DNA of 64,000 nucleotides from Promicromonospora thailandica (GTDB lineage: Bacteria > Actinomycetota > Actinomycetes > Actinomycetales > Cellulomonadaceae), in assembly GCF_024171955.1 (NCBI RefSeq), contig NZ_JAMTCS010000005.1, forward strand, positions 248,001 to 312,000, given 5' to 3'. This document shows positions 33,783-43,599 of the stretch, in pieces. Below the pieces are notes generated by a model, which had not been told where the DNA came from, did not search any database, and saw nothing but the letters and a program-made list of their open reading frames with translations. Positions within the stretch are counted from its first letter, which is position 1. Every line of letters begins with the position of its first letter. The position numbers and the translations under genes were made by a program.

Positions 33783-34265
33783 ATGACGGAGCAGACCACC
33801 ACCCCGGGTGCGACGAGCACCGCGGAGCCCGCGACCCCTTCGCCCACCGACCCGCTGTGGGTCGAGCGCAACGGCACCCGCACCTACACGGGCTTCTCGG
33901 CCCGCGGCGCGCGCGTCGAGATCGGCCCGGCGAGCGCCGGTGCGGTGTTCACACCCGGCGAGCTGCTGAAGATCGCGCTCGCGGCGTGCGCCGGCATGAG
34001 CAGCGACAAGGCGTTCTCGCGCCGCCTGGGCGACGACTACCGGACGACGATCCGCGTCGAGGACCCGAAGCTCGTCGAGGAGGACCGGTACCCGGTGCTC
34101 ACCGAGAAGTTCGAGATCGACCTCTCGATGCTCGACGACGACGAGCGGGCGAAGCTCCTGACGATCGCGCAGCGCTCGATCGACAAGGCCTGCACCGTCG
34201 GGCGCACGCTCAAGGCGGGCGCCCAGATCCCGGACGCGCAGTTCGAGCAGCCGACAGGAGGCTGA
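33783..34265 (+). CDS. OsmC-family peroxiredoxin-like protein
   Basis: 160 residues from ATG 33783, chosen because GGAAGG lies nine bases upstream; ATG 33774 is too close to it. It has T-P-G-E-L-L-K-I-A-L-A-A-C-A-G-M, the first Cys region of OsmC/Ohr proteins, and a second Cys in D-K-A-C-T-V-G-R-T near residue 140. Such proteins reduce organic hydroperoxides. The N-terminal 25 residues are a Thr/Pro-rich extension. One base separates it from the next gene. Confidence 0.85.
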   Translation: MTEQTTTPGATSTAEPATPSPTDPLWVERNGTRTYTGFSARGARVEIGPASAGAVFTPGELLKIALAACAGMSSDKAFSRRLGDDYRTTIRVEDPKLVEEDRYPVLTEKFEIDLSMLDDDERAKLLTIAQRSIDKACTVGRTLKAGAQIPDAQFEQPTGG

Positions 34266-34266
34266 C

Positions 34267-35046
34267 ATGGCTGATGACAAGAAGCTGACCGCCGCCGAGC
34301 AGAACGGCCGGGCGACGCCGGGCGACGCCGTCCTGAAGCCGGACCACTCGCTCGAGGTCACACCGGCGGACTGGGCGAGCTACAAGCCCGACGGTCCGCT
34401 GGACTACCTGGTCAACCGCGCCGTGACCATCCCGTCGGCGACGATCCACAAGCATGTGGACAAGGTGCGCGCCCGGAACCCGGGCGCCACCCCGGCGGAG
34501 GTCGTGCGGCTCCTGGAGAAGGAGTACCTGCGGGTCATCCAGACGACGGGTGGCGCGGTCGGCGCGGCCGCGGCCATCCCGGCGGTCGGCACGGCGGCGA
34601 GCATCGCCCTGTCCACGAGCGACGTCGCGACCTTCTTCGCGTCGTCGGCGGCGTTCTCGCTCGCCGTGGCGGACGTGCACGGCATCGACGTGCAGGACGT
34701 GCCGCGCCGTCGGGCGCTCCTGCTCGCGACCGTGCTCGGCGACAAGGGCGCGCAGGACGTCGAGGACGCCATCGGTGGCTCGGGTGTGGCATGGGGCAAG
34801 GTGCTGCTCACGAGCATGCCGCGCACCACGCTGCACCGCGTGAACAAGGCGCTGACGCACCGGTTCGTGCAGCGTCAGGTGGCCAAGCAGGGCAGCCTGA
34901 TGCTGGGCCGCATCCTGCCGTTCGGCGTCGGCGCCGTGGTCGGCTGGTTCGGCGCGCGGGCGCTCGGCCACACCGTGATCGCCCAGTCCCGCATCGCGTT
35001 CGGCACCCCGCCGGACCGCTTCCCCCGGGTGATCGAGCAGAAGTAG
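34267..35046 (+). CDS. EcsC-like protein
   Basis: 259 residues from ATG 34267, just after the OsmC gene, with AGGAGG overlapping its end. The centre is Gly/Ala-rich and hydrophobic (T-T-G-G-A-V-G-A-A-A-A-I-P-A-V-G, then D-V-A-T-F-F-A-S-S), as in EcsC-type proteins. F-G-V-G-A-V-V-G-W-F-G-A-R lies near the C-terminus. Its function is unknown; co-expression with OsmC suggests a stress role. Confidence 0.65.
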   Translation: MADDKKLTAAEQNGRATPGDAVLKPDHSLEVTPADWASYKPDGPLDYLVNRAVTIPSATIHKHVDKVRARNPGATPAEVVRLLEKEYLRVIQTTGGAVGAAAAIPAVGTAASIALSTSDVATFFASSAAFSLAVADVHGIDVQDVPRRRALLLATVLGDKGAQDVEDAIGGSGVAWGKVLLTSMPRTTLHRVNKALTHRFVQRQVAKQGSLMLGRILPFGVGAVVGWFGARALGHTVIAQSRIAFGTPPDRFPRVIEQK

Positions 35047-35111
35047 CACCCCATCCGGGTGCGAGTGGGCCCGATATATGCTGTTGACCGGCACGATCGC
35101 GGGACCGGCTC

Positions 35112-35117
35112 TAGGCT
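35112..35117 (+). promoter_or_regulatory. -10 box TAGGCT, leaderless rocD
   Basis: TAGGCT is followed by seven bases and ATG 35125; no ribosome site is present. Confidence 0.55.
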
Positions 35118-35124
35118 GCGACCC

Positions 35125-36966
35125 ATGGCGGACACGACGCACGGCGCACTCGCCCCGACGTACCAGCCCCTGCCGATCACCATCGCGCGAGCGCAGGGCA
35201 CGCACGTGTGGGACACCGACGGCAACGAGTTCCTCGACTTCCTGTCGGGGTACTCGGCCCTGAACTTCGGGCACCTGCACCAAGGGCTCGTCGCCGCCGC
35301 GATGTCCCAGCTACGTCAGGTGACGCTGACGTCCCGCGCGTTCGACCACGACCGGCTCGAGGAGTTCGCGCAGCGGCTCGTCGAGGTGGTCGGTCCGCTG
35401 ACCACCGGCGGCGAGGACAGCCTCGTCGTGCCGATGAACACCGGCGCCGAGGCCGTGGAGACCGCGATCAAGGCGGTCCGCAAGTGGGGCTACGACGTGC
35501 GTGGCGTGCCGGCCGACCAGGCGACGATCGTGGTCGCGGGCGGCAGCTTCCACGGCCGCACCACCACGCTGGTCGGTCTCTCGGACGACCCGGTCACCCG
35601 CGACGGCTTCGGCCCGTTCGCCCCCGGCTTCCGCCGGGTTCCCTTCGGTGACCTCGCCGCGGTCGCCGACGCCGTGGACGACACCACCGTGGCCGTGCTC
35701 ATGGAGCCGGTGCAGGGCGAGGCGGGCGTCGTGGTGCCGCCCGACGACTTCTGGCCCGGCCTGCGCGAGCTCACGACCAGTCGTGGCATCGCCCTGGTGG
35801 CCGACGAGGTCCAGTCCGGCCTGGGCCGTGCGGGGGCGACGCTCGCGTGCGAGCTGTGGGGCGTGCAGCCCGACCTGGTCTGCCTCGGCAAGGCTCTGGG
35901 CGGCGGGATCGTGCCGGTCTCGGCGGTGGTCGGCCGGCCCGACATCCTCGGCGTGCTGACCCCGGGCACGCACGGCTCGACGTTCGGCGGCAACCCGCTG
36001 GCCTGTGCCGTGGGCGTCGCGGCGCTCGACCTGCTCTCGACCGGGCAGTACCAGGCGCGGGCCGCGGCGTCCGGCCAGGTGCTCAAGGAGCGGCTCGACG
36101 CCCTGGTGGAGCGCGGCCTGCTGACCGCGGCCCGGACCGTCGGGCTGTGGGCGGGCGTGGACGTCGACCCCACGCTCGGCACCGGCCGCGACCTGTGCGA
36201 GGCCCTGCTGGAGCGCGGCGTGCTCGCCACGGACACGCACGGCGCGACGATCCGCCTGTCACCGCCTCTGTCGATCGTGCAGCCGGAGCTCGAGATGGCG
36301 CTCGACATCCTGGAGGAGTCGCTCGTGTCGCTCCGCGAGGAACGCGACGCGACGGGGGCCGCGGCGGGCGGCGCGGAGACGACGGGCGCGCCGGAACCCG
36401 AGGCGGAGGCGTCCGGCTCGTCCGACGACGAACCGCGGACCGCCGACGCGCAGGGTGACGCCGGGCCGCCCGAGAACGGAACGCCTGAGCACGCGACACC
36501 CGCTGACGGGACGACCGAGAACCCGAGCAGCGCAGTGGCCGCGGACGCCACAGATGCCGAGCCGACGGCGGCGGATCCCGACCCCGCTCCCGACGCCGCA
36601 GCAGCCGGCGCTCCCGGCGCCGCTGACGGCGCCCACGCCGAGGCCGTCGTCGACGGAGCACCTGAGACCGACGCACCTGAGACCGACGCACCTGAGGCCG
36701 ACGCGGCGCCCGAGGCCGACGCCGGCACTCCCGCAGCGCCCGAGACCGAGCCCGACGCCGCCCCCGACGCCCGCCCCGCCGCGGAGACCCCCGAGGACGC
36801 CCCGTCCGCAGCACCCGCCAAGCGACGCGCCCCGTCCGCCAAGCGCCGTCAGGGCTCGCCCCGCCGCGGCTCGACCGCGGCCGCCGCCGACGCCGGCGAC
36901 AGTCCTGCCGAGACACCGGCCGAGGGCCCGGGCGGGCGCTCCGAACTGTCACCGACCGCCGGCTGA
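35125..36966 (+). CDS. rocD: Ornithine aminotransferase with a 200-residue acidic/basic tail
   Basis: 613 residues from ATG 35125. Residues 1-405 are a class III aminotransferase of RocD type: N-T-G-A-E-A-V-E-T-A-I-K, then S-F-H-G-R-T, then A-D-E-V-Q-S-G-L-G-R, then L-G-K-A-L-G-G-G with the PLP Lys, then G-S-T-F-G-G-N-P. It would convert ornithine and 2-oxoglutarate to glutamate semialdehyde. Residues from about 406 to the end are a low-complexity tail rich in Ala, Pro, Glu and Asp that ends in a basic Lys/Arg/Ser/Pro block near residue 575. Normal RocD ends near 400, so the tail is odd; the frame is clean, with no sign of a sequencing shift. Confidence 0.88.
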   Translation: MADTTHGALAPTYQPLPITIARAQGTHVWDTDGNEFLDFLSGYSALNFGHLHQGLVAAAMSQLRQVTLTSRAFDHDRLEEFAQRLVEVVGPLTTGGEDSLVVPMNTGAEAVETAIKAVRKWGYDVRGVPADQATIVVAGGSFHGRTTTLVGLSDDPVTRDGFGPFAPGFRRVPFGDLAAVADAVDDTTVAVLMEPVQGEAGVVVPPDDFWPGLRELTTSRGIALVADEVQSGLGRAGATLACELWGVQPDLVCLGKALGGGIVPVSAVVGRPDILGVLTPGTHGSTFGGNPLACAVGVAALDLLSTGQYQARAAASGQVLKERLDALVERGLLTAARTVGLWAGVDVDPTLGTGRDLCEALLERGVLATDTHGATIRLSPPLSIVQPELEMALDILEESLVSLREERDATGAAAGGAETTGAPEPEAEASGSSDDEPRTADAQGDAGPPENGTPEHATPADGTTENPSSAVAADATDAEPTAADPDPAPDAAAAGAPGAADGAHAEAVVDGAPETDAPETDAPEADAAPEADAGTPAAPETEPDAAPDARPAAETPEDAPSAAPAKRRAPSAKRRQGSPRRGSTAAAADAGDSPAETPAEGPGGRSELSPTAG

Positions 36967-36969
36967 GCG

Positions 36970-36975
36970 TAGGCT
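36970..36975 (+). promoter_or_regulatory. -10 box TAGGCT, leaderless aminotransferase gene
   Basis: TAGGCT is followed by seven bases and GTG 36983. GGGAG just before the GTG could also act as a ribosome site for readthrough from rocD. Confidence 0.5.
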
Positions 36976-36982
36976 CCGGGAG

Positions 36983-38257
36983 GTGACCACTACGACGTCG
37001 TCCCCCGCTACCGCAACGCTCCCGCCGCTGGCCGAGCTCCAGCAGGCTTACGCCGAGCTCCAGGCCCGTGGCCTGAAGCTGGATCTCACGCGCGGCAAGC
37101 CCTCGGCCCAGCAGCTCGACCTCGCCGAGCCGATGCTCGACCTGCCCGGTGCGGGCACGCACACGGACGACGCGGGCACGGACACGCGCAACTACGGCGG
37201 GCTGGACGGCGGGCTCGCGATCCGCCGCATCTTCGCCGAGCTGCTGGACGTGCCGGTGGAGCAGCTCCTCGCGGGCGGCAACGCGTCGCTGACGCTGATG
37301 CACGACGTCGTCGCGTACGCCGAGCTGTTCGGCTTCCCCGAGTCCCCGAAGCCGTGGGCGCGCGAGGAGACGGTGCGGTGGATCTGCCCGGTGCCGGGCT
37401 ACGACCGGCACTTCACGATCTGCGAGGCGCTCGGCATCGAGATGATCCCCGTGCCGATGACCGTGGACGGGCCCGACGCCGAGGCGGTGGCCGCGCTCGT
37501 CGCCGACGACCCCACGGTCAAGGGCATGTGGGTGGTGCCGACGTACTCCAACCCGGACGGTGCGGTCATCACCGAGGACGTCGCCCGCGCGCTCGTCTCG
37601 ATGCCTGCCGCCGCGCCGGACTTCCGCATCCTGTGGGACAACGCGTACGCCGTCCACCACCTGACCGACGACGAGGTGACCAGCCCGAACGCGCTCGCGC
37701 TGGCCGCGCAGGCCGGGAACCCGGACCGCGTGGTCATGTTCGCCAGCACCTCGAAGATCACGTTCGCCGGCGCGGGCGTCTCGTTCCTCGCCGGGTCGCC
37801 CGCGACCATCGCCTGGTACAAGAAGCACCTGTCGGCGGCGTCGATCGGCCCGGACAAGATCAACCACCTGCGGCACGCGATGTTCTTCGGCTCCGCCGAC
37901 GGAGTGCGCGAGCACATGCGCAAGCACCGCGAGATCCTGGCGCCCAAGTTCGAGGCTGTGGTGCAGATCCTGGCCGAGCGACTGGGCGCGTACGGCATCG
38001 CGTCGTGGACCGAGCCCAAGGGCGGCTACTTCGTGTCGCTCGACGTGGCGCCGGGCACGGCGTCGCGCGTCGTGGAGCTCGCCAAGGATGCCGGCATCGC
38101 GCTGACGCCCGCCGGCGCGACGCACCCGTACGGCAAGGACCCGGAGAACATGAACGTGCGCCTCGCGCCGTCGATGCCGCCGCTGGACGAGGTCCGCACG
38201 GCGATGGACGGCGTCGCGACCTGCGTGCTCCTGGCCGCGGCCGAGTCCCGCTCCTGA
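36983..38257 (+). CDS. Class I aminotransferase, aspartate aminotransferase type Ic
   Basis: 424 residues from GTG 36983; the frame further left overlaps the rocD tail and is not coding. L-D-L-T-R-G-K-P-S-A-Q-Q-L-D opens the fold, N-Y-G-G-L-D-G holds the substrate region, N-A-S-L-T-L-M-H the cofactor phosphate site, and S-T-S-K-I-T-F-A-G-A-G the PLP Lys near residue 255. N-P-D-G-A-V and N-V-R-L-A-P-S fit the distinct actinobacterial aspartate aminotransferases. It exchanges amino groups between aspartate and 2-oxoglutarate. Confidence 0.85.
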   Translation: MTTTTSSPATATLPPLAELQQAYAELQARGLKLDLTRGKPSAQQLDLAEPMLDLPGAGTHTDDAGTDTRNYGGLDGGLAIRRIFAELLDVPVEQLLAGGNASLTLMHDVVAYAELFGFPESPKPWAREETVRWICPVPGYDRHFTICEALGIEMIPVPMTVDGPDAEAVAALVADDPTVKGMWVVPTYSNPDGAVITEDVARALVSMPAAAPDFRILWDNAYAVHHLTDDEVTSPNALALAAQAGNPDRVVMFASTSKITFAGAGVSFLAGSPATIAWYKKHLSAASIGPDKINHLRHAMFFGSADGVREHMRKHREILAPKFEAVVQILAERLGAYGIASWTEPKGGYFVSLDVAPGTASRVVELAKDAGIALTPAGATHPYGKDPENMNVRLAPSMPPLDEVRTAMDGVATCVLLAAAESRS

Positions 38258-38267
38258 CTGACCCACG

Positions 38268-38317
38268 AACGCGTCAGACCCTCAGGCCACCGGAGTGGCC
38301 TGAGGGTCTGACGCGTT
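38268..38317. terminator. 23-bp perfect hairpin between convergent genes
   Basis: Arms AACGCGTCAGACC...GCCAC (38268-38290) and its complement (38295-38317) close loop CGGA; the outer bases GACCC/GGGTC extend the stem. It serves both the aminotransferase and the stress protein gene. Its core CAGACCCTCAGGCCAC recurs, slightly changed, at 56760. Confidence 0.85.
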
Positions 38318-38324
38318 TCGCGGG

Positions 38325-39281
38325 TCAGTCCGGGCAGTGCTTGTTGACGACCAGGACCGGGCAGGCCGAGTGGTGCAGCACCGCCTGGCTCGTCGAGCCC
38401 AGGAGCAGCCCGCGGAACCCGCCGCGGCCGCGCGAGCCCACCACCACCAGGTCGGACGCCGTCGAGAACTCGGTGAGCAGCTCGGCGCCGGTGCCGTCGA
38501 GCACGATCCGCCGGATGCGCAGCCCGGGGTTCTGGGCCTCGTACCGGTCCACCAGCACGTCCATGCCTGCACCGATGTCCGCGAGCACCTGCTCGCGGTC
38601 GATCGACGACGGCAACCATGCCAGGATCCCGGCGTTCCCGACCGGCACGCCCGTGACGGCGGTCAGCTCAGCGCCCCACGCGGTGGCCTGGGTGATCGCG
38701 TGCTGCAGCGCACGCTCGGCCTGCGGCGAGCCGTCGACGCCGACGACGATGCGCCGCACCTCGCGGACCTCTCCCGGCCCCGACGTGCCGGCGGGCTCGG
38801 CCTCGGCCTCCCCGGGCTCGCCCCAGGACACGCCGCGGTTGGCCTCCGCCCGCAGCGGCACGACGACGACGGGACACTGCGCGTGCGCGGGCAGCGCGGA
38901 CGAGACCGTGCCGAGCAGCCGCTCCGTGAACCCGCCCCGGCCACGCGTGCCGACCACGGCGAGCCCGTAGTCGCCCGAGAGCTCCACGAGCACGCCGGCG
39001 GCGTCGCCGGTCGCGACCTCCGTGGTGGCACGCACCCCGGCGTCGGCCACCCGGGCCTCCGCCTCGGCCAGGACGGACTTCGCGCCCTCCTGGATGGTGG
39101 TGTCGTCGAGCGCGGCGTAGCCGCCGTCGAGGGATGCCGCCGTGAACGAGGGCAGCGAGTAGCTGCAGACGATGTGCAGCGACCATCCCACGCGGTGCGC
39201 GTAGGCGGTGGCCCAGTCCAGCGCGTGCAGGCTCGCGGCCGATCCGTCCACCCCGACCAGTACGACCTCGGATCGTGTCAT
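38325..39281 (-). CDS. Universal stress protein, tandem domains
   Basis: 318 residues from ATG 39281. Two Usp domains: each starts V-G-V-D-G-S (residues 9 and 177) and ends with the ATP loop G-x2-G-x9-G-S (G-T-R-G-R-G-G-F, then G-S-R-G-R-G-G-F). Thus both look able to bind ATP. An acidic linker joins them. Actinobacterial tandem Usp proteins act in dormancy and hypoxia responses. Confidence 0.92.
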   Translation of the reverse strand: MTRSEVVLVGVDGSAASLHALDWATAYAHRVGWSLHIVCSYSLPSFTAASLDGGYAALDDTTIQEGAKSVLAEAEARVADAGVRATTEVATGDAAGVLVELSGDYGLAVVGTRGRGGFTERLLGTVSSALPAHAQCPVVVVPLRAEANRGVSWGEPGEAEAEPAGTSGPGEVREVRRIVVGVDGSPQAERALQHAITQATAWGAELTAVTGVPVGNAGILAWLPSSIDREQVLADIGAGMDVLVDRYEAQNPGLRIRRIVLDGTGAELLTEFSTASDLVVVGSRGRGGFRGLLLGSTSQAVLHHSACPVLVVNKHCPD

Positions 39282-39402
39282 CGGCAGCCCTTTCCTCTGC
39301 GGTGCACCCTTGCACCTCCCACGCTACCGGCGGCGGGGCCGTCGTGGGACGTCAGTCGCAGGAAACCGGCCCACCCGCCGCGACCTGCACGGCGGCACAG
39401 CA

Positions 39403-39454
39403 GAGCGCCTGCCCGGCCGCACCCCGGCGCAGGGGTGACGGCGGACAGGCGCTC
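39403..39454 (-). terminator. Hairpin after the NlpC/P60 gene
   Basis: Arms GAGCGCCTG (39403-39411) and CAGGCGCTC (39446-39454) flank a loop that is itself GC-rich. It lies 16 bases after the stop at 39471. Confidence 0.6.
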
Positions 39455-39470
39455 GGCTCGCGCGGCTGGA

Positions 39471-40265
39471 TCAGCCCAGGCGGATGAAGGTGGGGTTCGA
39501 CTGCCAGATGGGGCGGAAGTCGACGACGGTGCCCGGCTTGGACGCGTCGATCATCGTGTTGCCACCCGCGTAGATCGAGACGTGCCCGGGGGTCCACATC
39601 AGGTCGCCCGGCTGCGCCTGCGACGCCGGCACGACCGTGCCGTAGCCGGCCTGGGCCGACGACGAGTGCGGCAGCGCGATGCCGAGCTGGCCGTACACGT
39701 ACTGGGTGAAGCCGGAGCAGTCCATGCCGCTCGGGCTGGCGCCGCCCGAGACGTACGGGACGCCGATGTAGCGGCTCGCGATGGAGATCACGGAGTTGCC
39801 GATCGCCGACGCGGGGATGTCGACCGACGTCGACGCGGTGCTGGCGGCCGTGGCCGCGGCCTCTGCCGCCTCGGCGGCGGCGGCCTCGGCAGCCTCCTCC
39901 GCCTCCTGGGCGGCGAGCTCTGCCTGGTACTCCTCGTTGTCGGCGGCCGAGACCACGGAGACCGCGGACTTCTCGACATCGAGCTGGGCGTCCGGGGCGA
40001 CGGTGACCACAGGGGCGTTCGACAGGGCCTCGCGGGCCTGCGTCGTCAGCGCGTTGAGGTCGACCGAGTTCATCTTGGCGTGGCCGGTCTCCATCGGGGC
40101 GGCCTGGGCGGCCATGGCGCCACCGAACGTCGAGACGAGGAGCGCTCCACCGGCGGCGGCGACCGCGGTACGGCGACCGACGGCGGCGTTCTGGGCGAGC
40201 TCGGTGAGCGGCGTCACGGGGCGTCGCGCCGCACGATGGCGTGCGCGGGTCGTACGTGCAGTCAC
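39471..40265 (-). CDS. Secreted NlpC/P60 peptidoglycan endopeptidase
   Basis: 264 residues from GTG 40265, with AAGGAGAGG upstream; the longer frame runs into the riboswitch. A signal peptide (R-R-T-A-V-A-A-A-G-G-A-L-L-V-S) ends near A-Q-A-A. An Ala/Glu coiled segment (residues 115-145) precedes the NlpC/P60 domain, with catalytic Cys in G-M-D-C-S-G-F near residue 181 and His in T-P-G-H-V-S-I-Y near 229. It cuts peptide cross-links in the cell wall. Control by a c-di-AMP riboswitch ties it to osmotic state and resuscitation. Confidence 0.92.
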   Translation of the reverse strand: MTARTTRARHRAARRPVTPLTELAQNAAVGRRTAVAAAGGALLVSTFGGAMAAQAAPMETGHAKMNSVDLNALTTQAREALSNAPVVTVAPDAQLDVEKSAVSVVSAADNEEYQAELAAQEAEEAAEAAAAEAAEAAATAASTASTSVDIPASAIGNSVISIASRYIGVPYVSGGASPSGMDCSGFTQYVYGQLGIALPHSSSAQAGYGTVVPASQAQPGDLMWTPGHVSIYAGGNTMIDASKPGTVVDFRPIWQSNPTFIRLG

Positions 40266-40283
40266 GTAGTACCTCTCCTTGTA

Positions 40284-40452
40284 CGCCTTCGAGGTCAGCT
40301 GTCGGGTTCGGGTGGGAGAAATCACCCGGCCGTGCGTCCCGAAGGACTGCCCGGCTTCACCCCGAGGACGCACCCTGGCGCCCGATGGTGGGTCCCCCGC
40401 CTCTGTCATGCGGTCGTCTTGGGGCCCCGGCCGGTGACAGAGTTCGGCGTCC
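40284..40452 (-). ncRNA. ydaO-type c-di-AMP riboswitch
   Basis: On the minus strand the leader of the NlpC/P60 gene reads GCCGAACTCTGTCACC, later GACAGAGGCGGGGGACCCA, then CTCGGGGTGAA, and ends with CCCGAACCCGACAGCTGACC and TCGAAGGCG. These blocks and their order match the ydaO/yuaA riboswitch before rpfA and NlpC genes of actinomycetes. Binding of c-di-AMP normally turns expression off. The 5' and 3' limits are approximate. Confidence 0.88.
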
Positions 40453-40607
40453 GTCCGAGGACTCTCGCGGATCAACTCCATGAGAGCGCTCTGAACGTAC
40501 CGGACGTCACCCGCGATGTCACGTTCCGGCAACGAATGCCATGACGTGTCGGACCTGCGGTGGCATCTTCCCGGCAAACCGGGCGTCCGGACCGGCCCCG
40601 GCGGCGC

Positions 40608-41324
40608 TCAGGCGGTCGCGACGAAGAGGTGCCGCGCCAGGTCCTCGCCCAGCTCGAGCGCCGTCGCGGCACCGTCCACGGTCACGGTGTAGATGCCGTC
40701 GCGGTACATCGCCGTGATGCGCGAGCCCGGCACCAGGCCGGCGTCCGCCAGGCGCGCGAGCAGCTCGACGTCGGTCTGCAGCGGCTCGGCGATCCGGGTG
40801 AGGGACGCCGCGAGCGGCTCGCCCCGCACGCCCTTCTTCGCCGCGGCCTCGAACGCCGACGGCAGCGAGATCACGCCGGACAGGAACGGCACGTCGGTGT
40901 AGGCCTCGCCGAGCTCGGACAGGCCGGGGATCGGGTTGCCGTACGGGTCGTGGTGCGGGTGGTCCAGCAGGCCGACCAGGCGCTTCTCCACCAGGTCGCT
41001 CATCACGTGCTCCCAGCGGCAGGCCTCGACGTGCACGTGCTCCCAGTCGAGCTTGATGACGTCCGTCAGCAGGCGCTCCGCGAGCCGGTGCTTGCGCATG
41101 ACCCGCATCGCCTTGTCGTGGCCCTGCTCGGTCAGCTCGAGGTGCCGGTCGCCGGTGACGATCACGAGGCCGTCGCGCTCCATGCGCGCGACCGTCTGCG
41201 ACACCGTCGGCCCGGAGTGGCCCAGACGCTCCGCGATGCGCGCGCGCAGAGGCGTGATGCCTTCCTCGTCGAGCTCGTAGATGGTCTTGAGATACATCTC
41301 GGTGGTGTCGATCAGATCCGTCAC
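40608..41324 (-). CDS. DtxR/IdeR-family metal-dependent repressor
   Basis: 238 residues from GTG 41324 with GGGAG upstream. Residues 1-75 are the DtxR winged helix (E-M-Y-L-K-T-I-Y-E-L, then G-P-T-V-S-Q-T-V-A-R-M-E-R-D-G-L). Metal ligands fit: E-H-V-H-V-E-A-C-R-W-E-H-V-M near residues 95-108, and H-P-H-H-D-P-Y-G-N-P. An SH3-like C-terminal domain follows. It likely controls iron uptake and storage genes. It diverges from serC. Confidence 0.92.
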   Translation of the reverse strand: MTDLIDTTEMYLKTIYELDEEGITPLRARIAERLGHSGPTVSQTVARMERDGLVIVTGDRHLELTEQGHDKAMRVMRKHRLAERLLTDVIKLDWEHVHVEACRWEHVMSDLVEKRLVGLLDHPHHDPYGNPIPGLSELGEAYTDVPFLSGVISLPSAFEAAAKKGVRGEPLAASLTRIAEPLQTDVELLARLADAGLVPGSRITAMYRDGIYTVTVDGAATALELGEDLARHLFVATA

Positions 41325-41395
41325 GTCTGCTCCCGTCGTGCGCCCAGCCGCCAGGTCGCCCTGGACACGTACGGCCCGGGCGTCGGCCCAGGTTC

Positions 41396-42517
<1,122 letters not shown>

Positions 42518-42636
42518 CCAGGCCGATCACGTCCGCAATATCCCTTCGGCGCCGGGTTCCCCGTATTGTCCGAGGCACCGGAACTCTGTAACGTTTCCGC
42601 AACAGAGGGAACCATTTCGAGGGGCTGTTCAACACC

Positions 42637-43488
42637 ATGCCAGTGATCGACCACTTCACATTCGGGATCGTGACGCCTCTGCTGGCGTACGCGATCTCGT
42701 GCACCGGCGCAGCGACGGGCCTCGCGTGCACGTCCCGCGCCCGAGGGGCCTCAGGCGGTGCGCGCGCGGCATGGCTCATCTTCGGCGCCATCGCCATCGG
42801 CGGTACCGGCATCTGGGTGATGCACTTCGTCGCCATGCTCGGCTTCTCCGCCTCCGGTGTGACCATCAGGTACGACATCCCTCAGACCCTGCTGAGCGCG
42901 GCGATCGCCATCGTCGTGGTCGGCGCGGGTCTCTTCATCACGGAGCTGGGCAAGCGCAAGCTCCCGGCGATGCTGGTCGGCGGGGCCCTCGCGGGCGCCG
43001 GCGTGGCCGCCATGCACTACATGGGCATGGAGGCCATGAACATGTCGGCGGAGGTCACCTACAACCCCGTCTACGTGGTCGCCTCCGTGGTGATCGCCGT
43101 CGTGGCGGCCACCGCAGCGCTGTGGTGCACCGTCCACATCCGCGGGACGCTCGCCACGATCATCGCCACCCTGGTGATGGGCGTGGCCGTGACCGGCATG
43201 CACTACACGGGGATGGCCGGCGTGTCCGTCATCAACCCCGTGAACAGCGTGCCCGCCGGCGCGTCGACCATGCAGCTGCTCGTGCCGCTCGTCATGGCCG
43301 TCAGCGTCGTCACGTTCCTGCTCATCCTCGGCATCGGCCTCTGGCCCACCGAGGAGGAGCTGCGCACCCAGGCCGAGTTCGAGAACCGGCTCAAGGCGCA
43401 CACGGAGCAGGGCGCGCGGTACGAGACCGTCCCGCAGGAGCTGCAGCCGAGCGCCGCGCAGTTCGCGCAGACGAACCGCTCGGTCTGA
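42637..43488 (+). CDS. MHYT-domain membrane sensor without output domain
   Basis: 283 residues from ATG 42637 with GAGGGG upstream. Seven membrane helices carry the M-H-Y-T type motifs: W-V-M-H-F-V-A-M near residue 69, A-A-M-H-Y-M-G-M near 126 and G-M-H-Y-T-G-M near 188. The three Met-His pairs are thought to bind copper or sense oxygen-type gases. Most family members have a GGDEF/EAL or other output domain; this one ends with a 50-residue soluble tail only. Confidence 0.85.
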   Translation: MPVIDHFTFGIVTPLLAYAISCTGAATGLACTSRARGASGGARAAWLIFGAIAIGGTGIWVMHFVAMLGFSASGVTIRYDIPQTLLSAAIAIVVVGAGLFITELGKRKLPAMLVGGALAGAGVAAMHYMGMEAMNMSAEVTYNPVYVVASVVIAVVAATAALWCTVHIRGTLATIIATLVMGVAVTGMHYTGMAGVSVINPVNSVPAGASTMQLLVPLVMAVSVVTFLLILGIGLWPTEEELRTQAEFENRLKAHTEQGARYETVPQELQPSAAQFAQTNRSV

Positions 43489-43506
43489 GCTCGCACCGCA
43501 CAGTCG

Positions 43507-43547
43507 CGACGCAGCGCCCGGTCCCTCGTGGGCCGGGCGCTGTGTCG
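43507..43547 (+). terminator. Hairpin after the MHYT gene
   Basis: Arms CGACGCAGCGCCCGG/CCGGGCGCTGTGTCG (15 bp with one mismatch) close an 11-base loop. Confidence 0.75.
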
Positions 43548-43568
43548 TGTGACCACACCCACGTACCG

Positions 43569-43592
43569 TTAGCCGTGCTAATGATCTAGACT
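43569..43592 (+). promoter_or_regulatory. MarR promoter with operator TTAGC-CGT-GCTAA
   Basis: TTAGCCGTGCTAA (43569-43581) is a perfect 5-3-5 palindrome just upstream of -10 box TAGACT (43587-43592), which is seven bases from ATG 43600. This arrangement fits autorepression by the MarR protein. Confidence 0.6.
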
Positions 43593-43599
43593 GCTGTAG

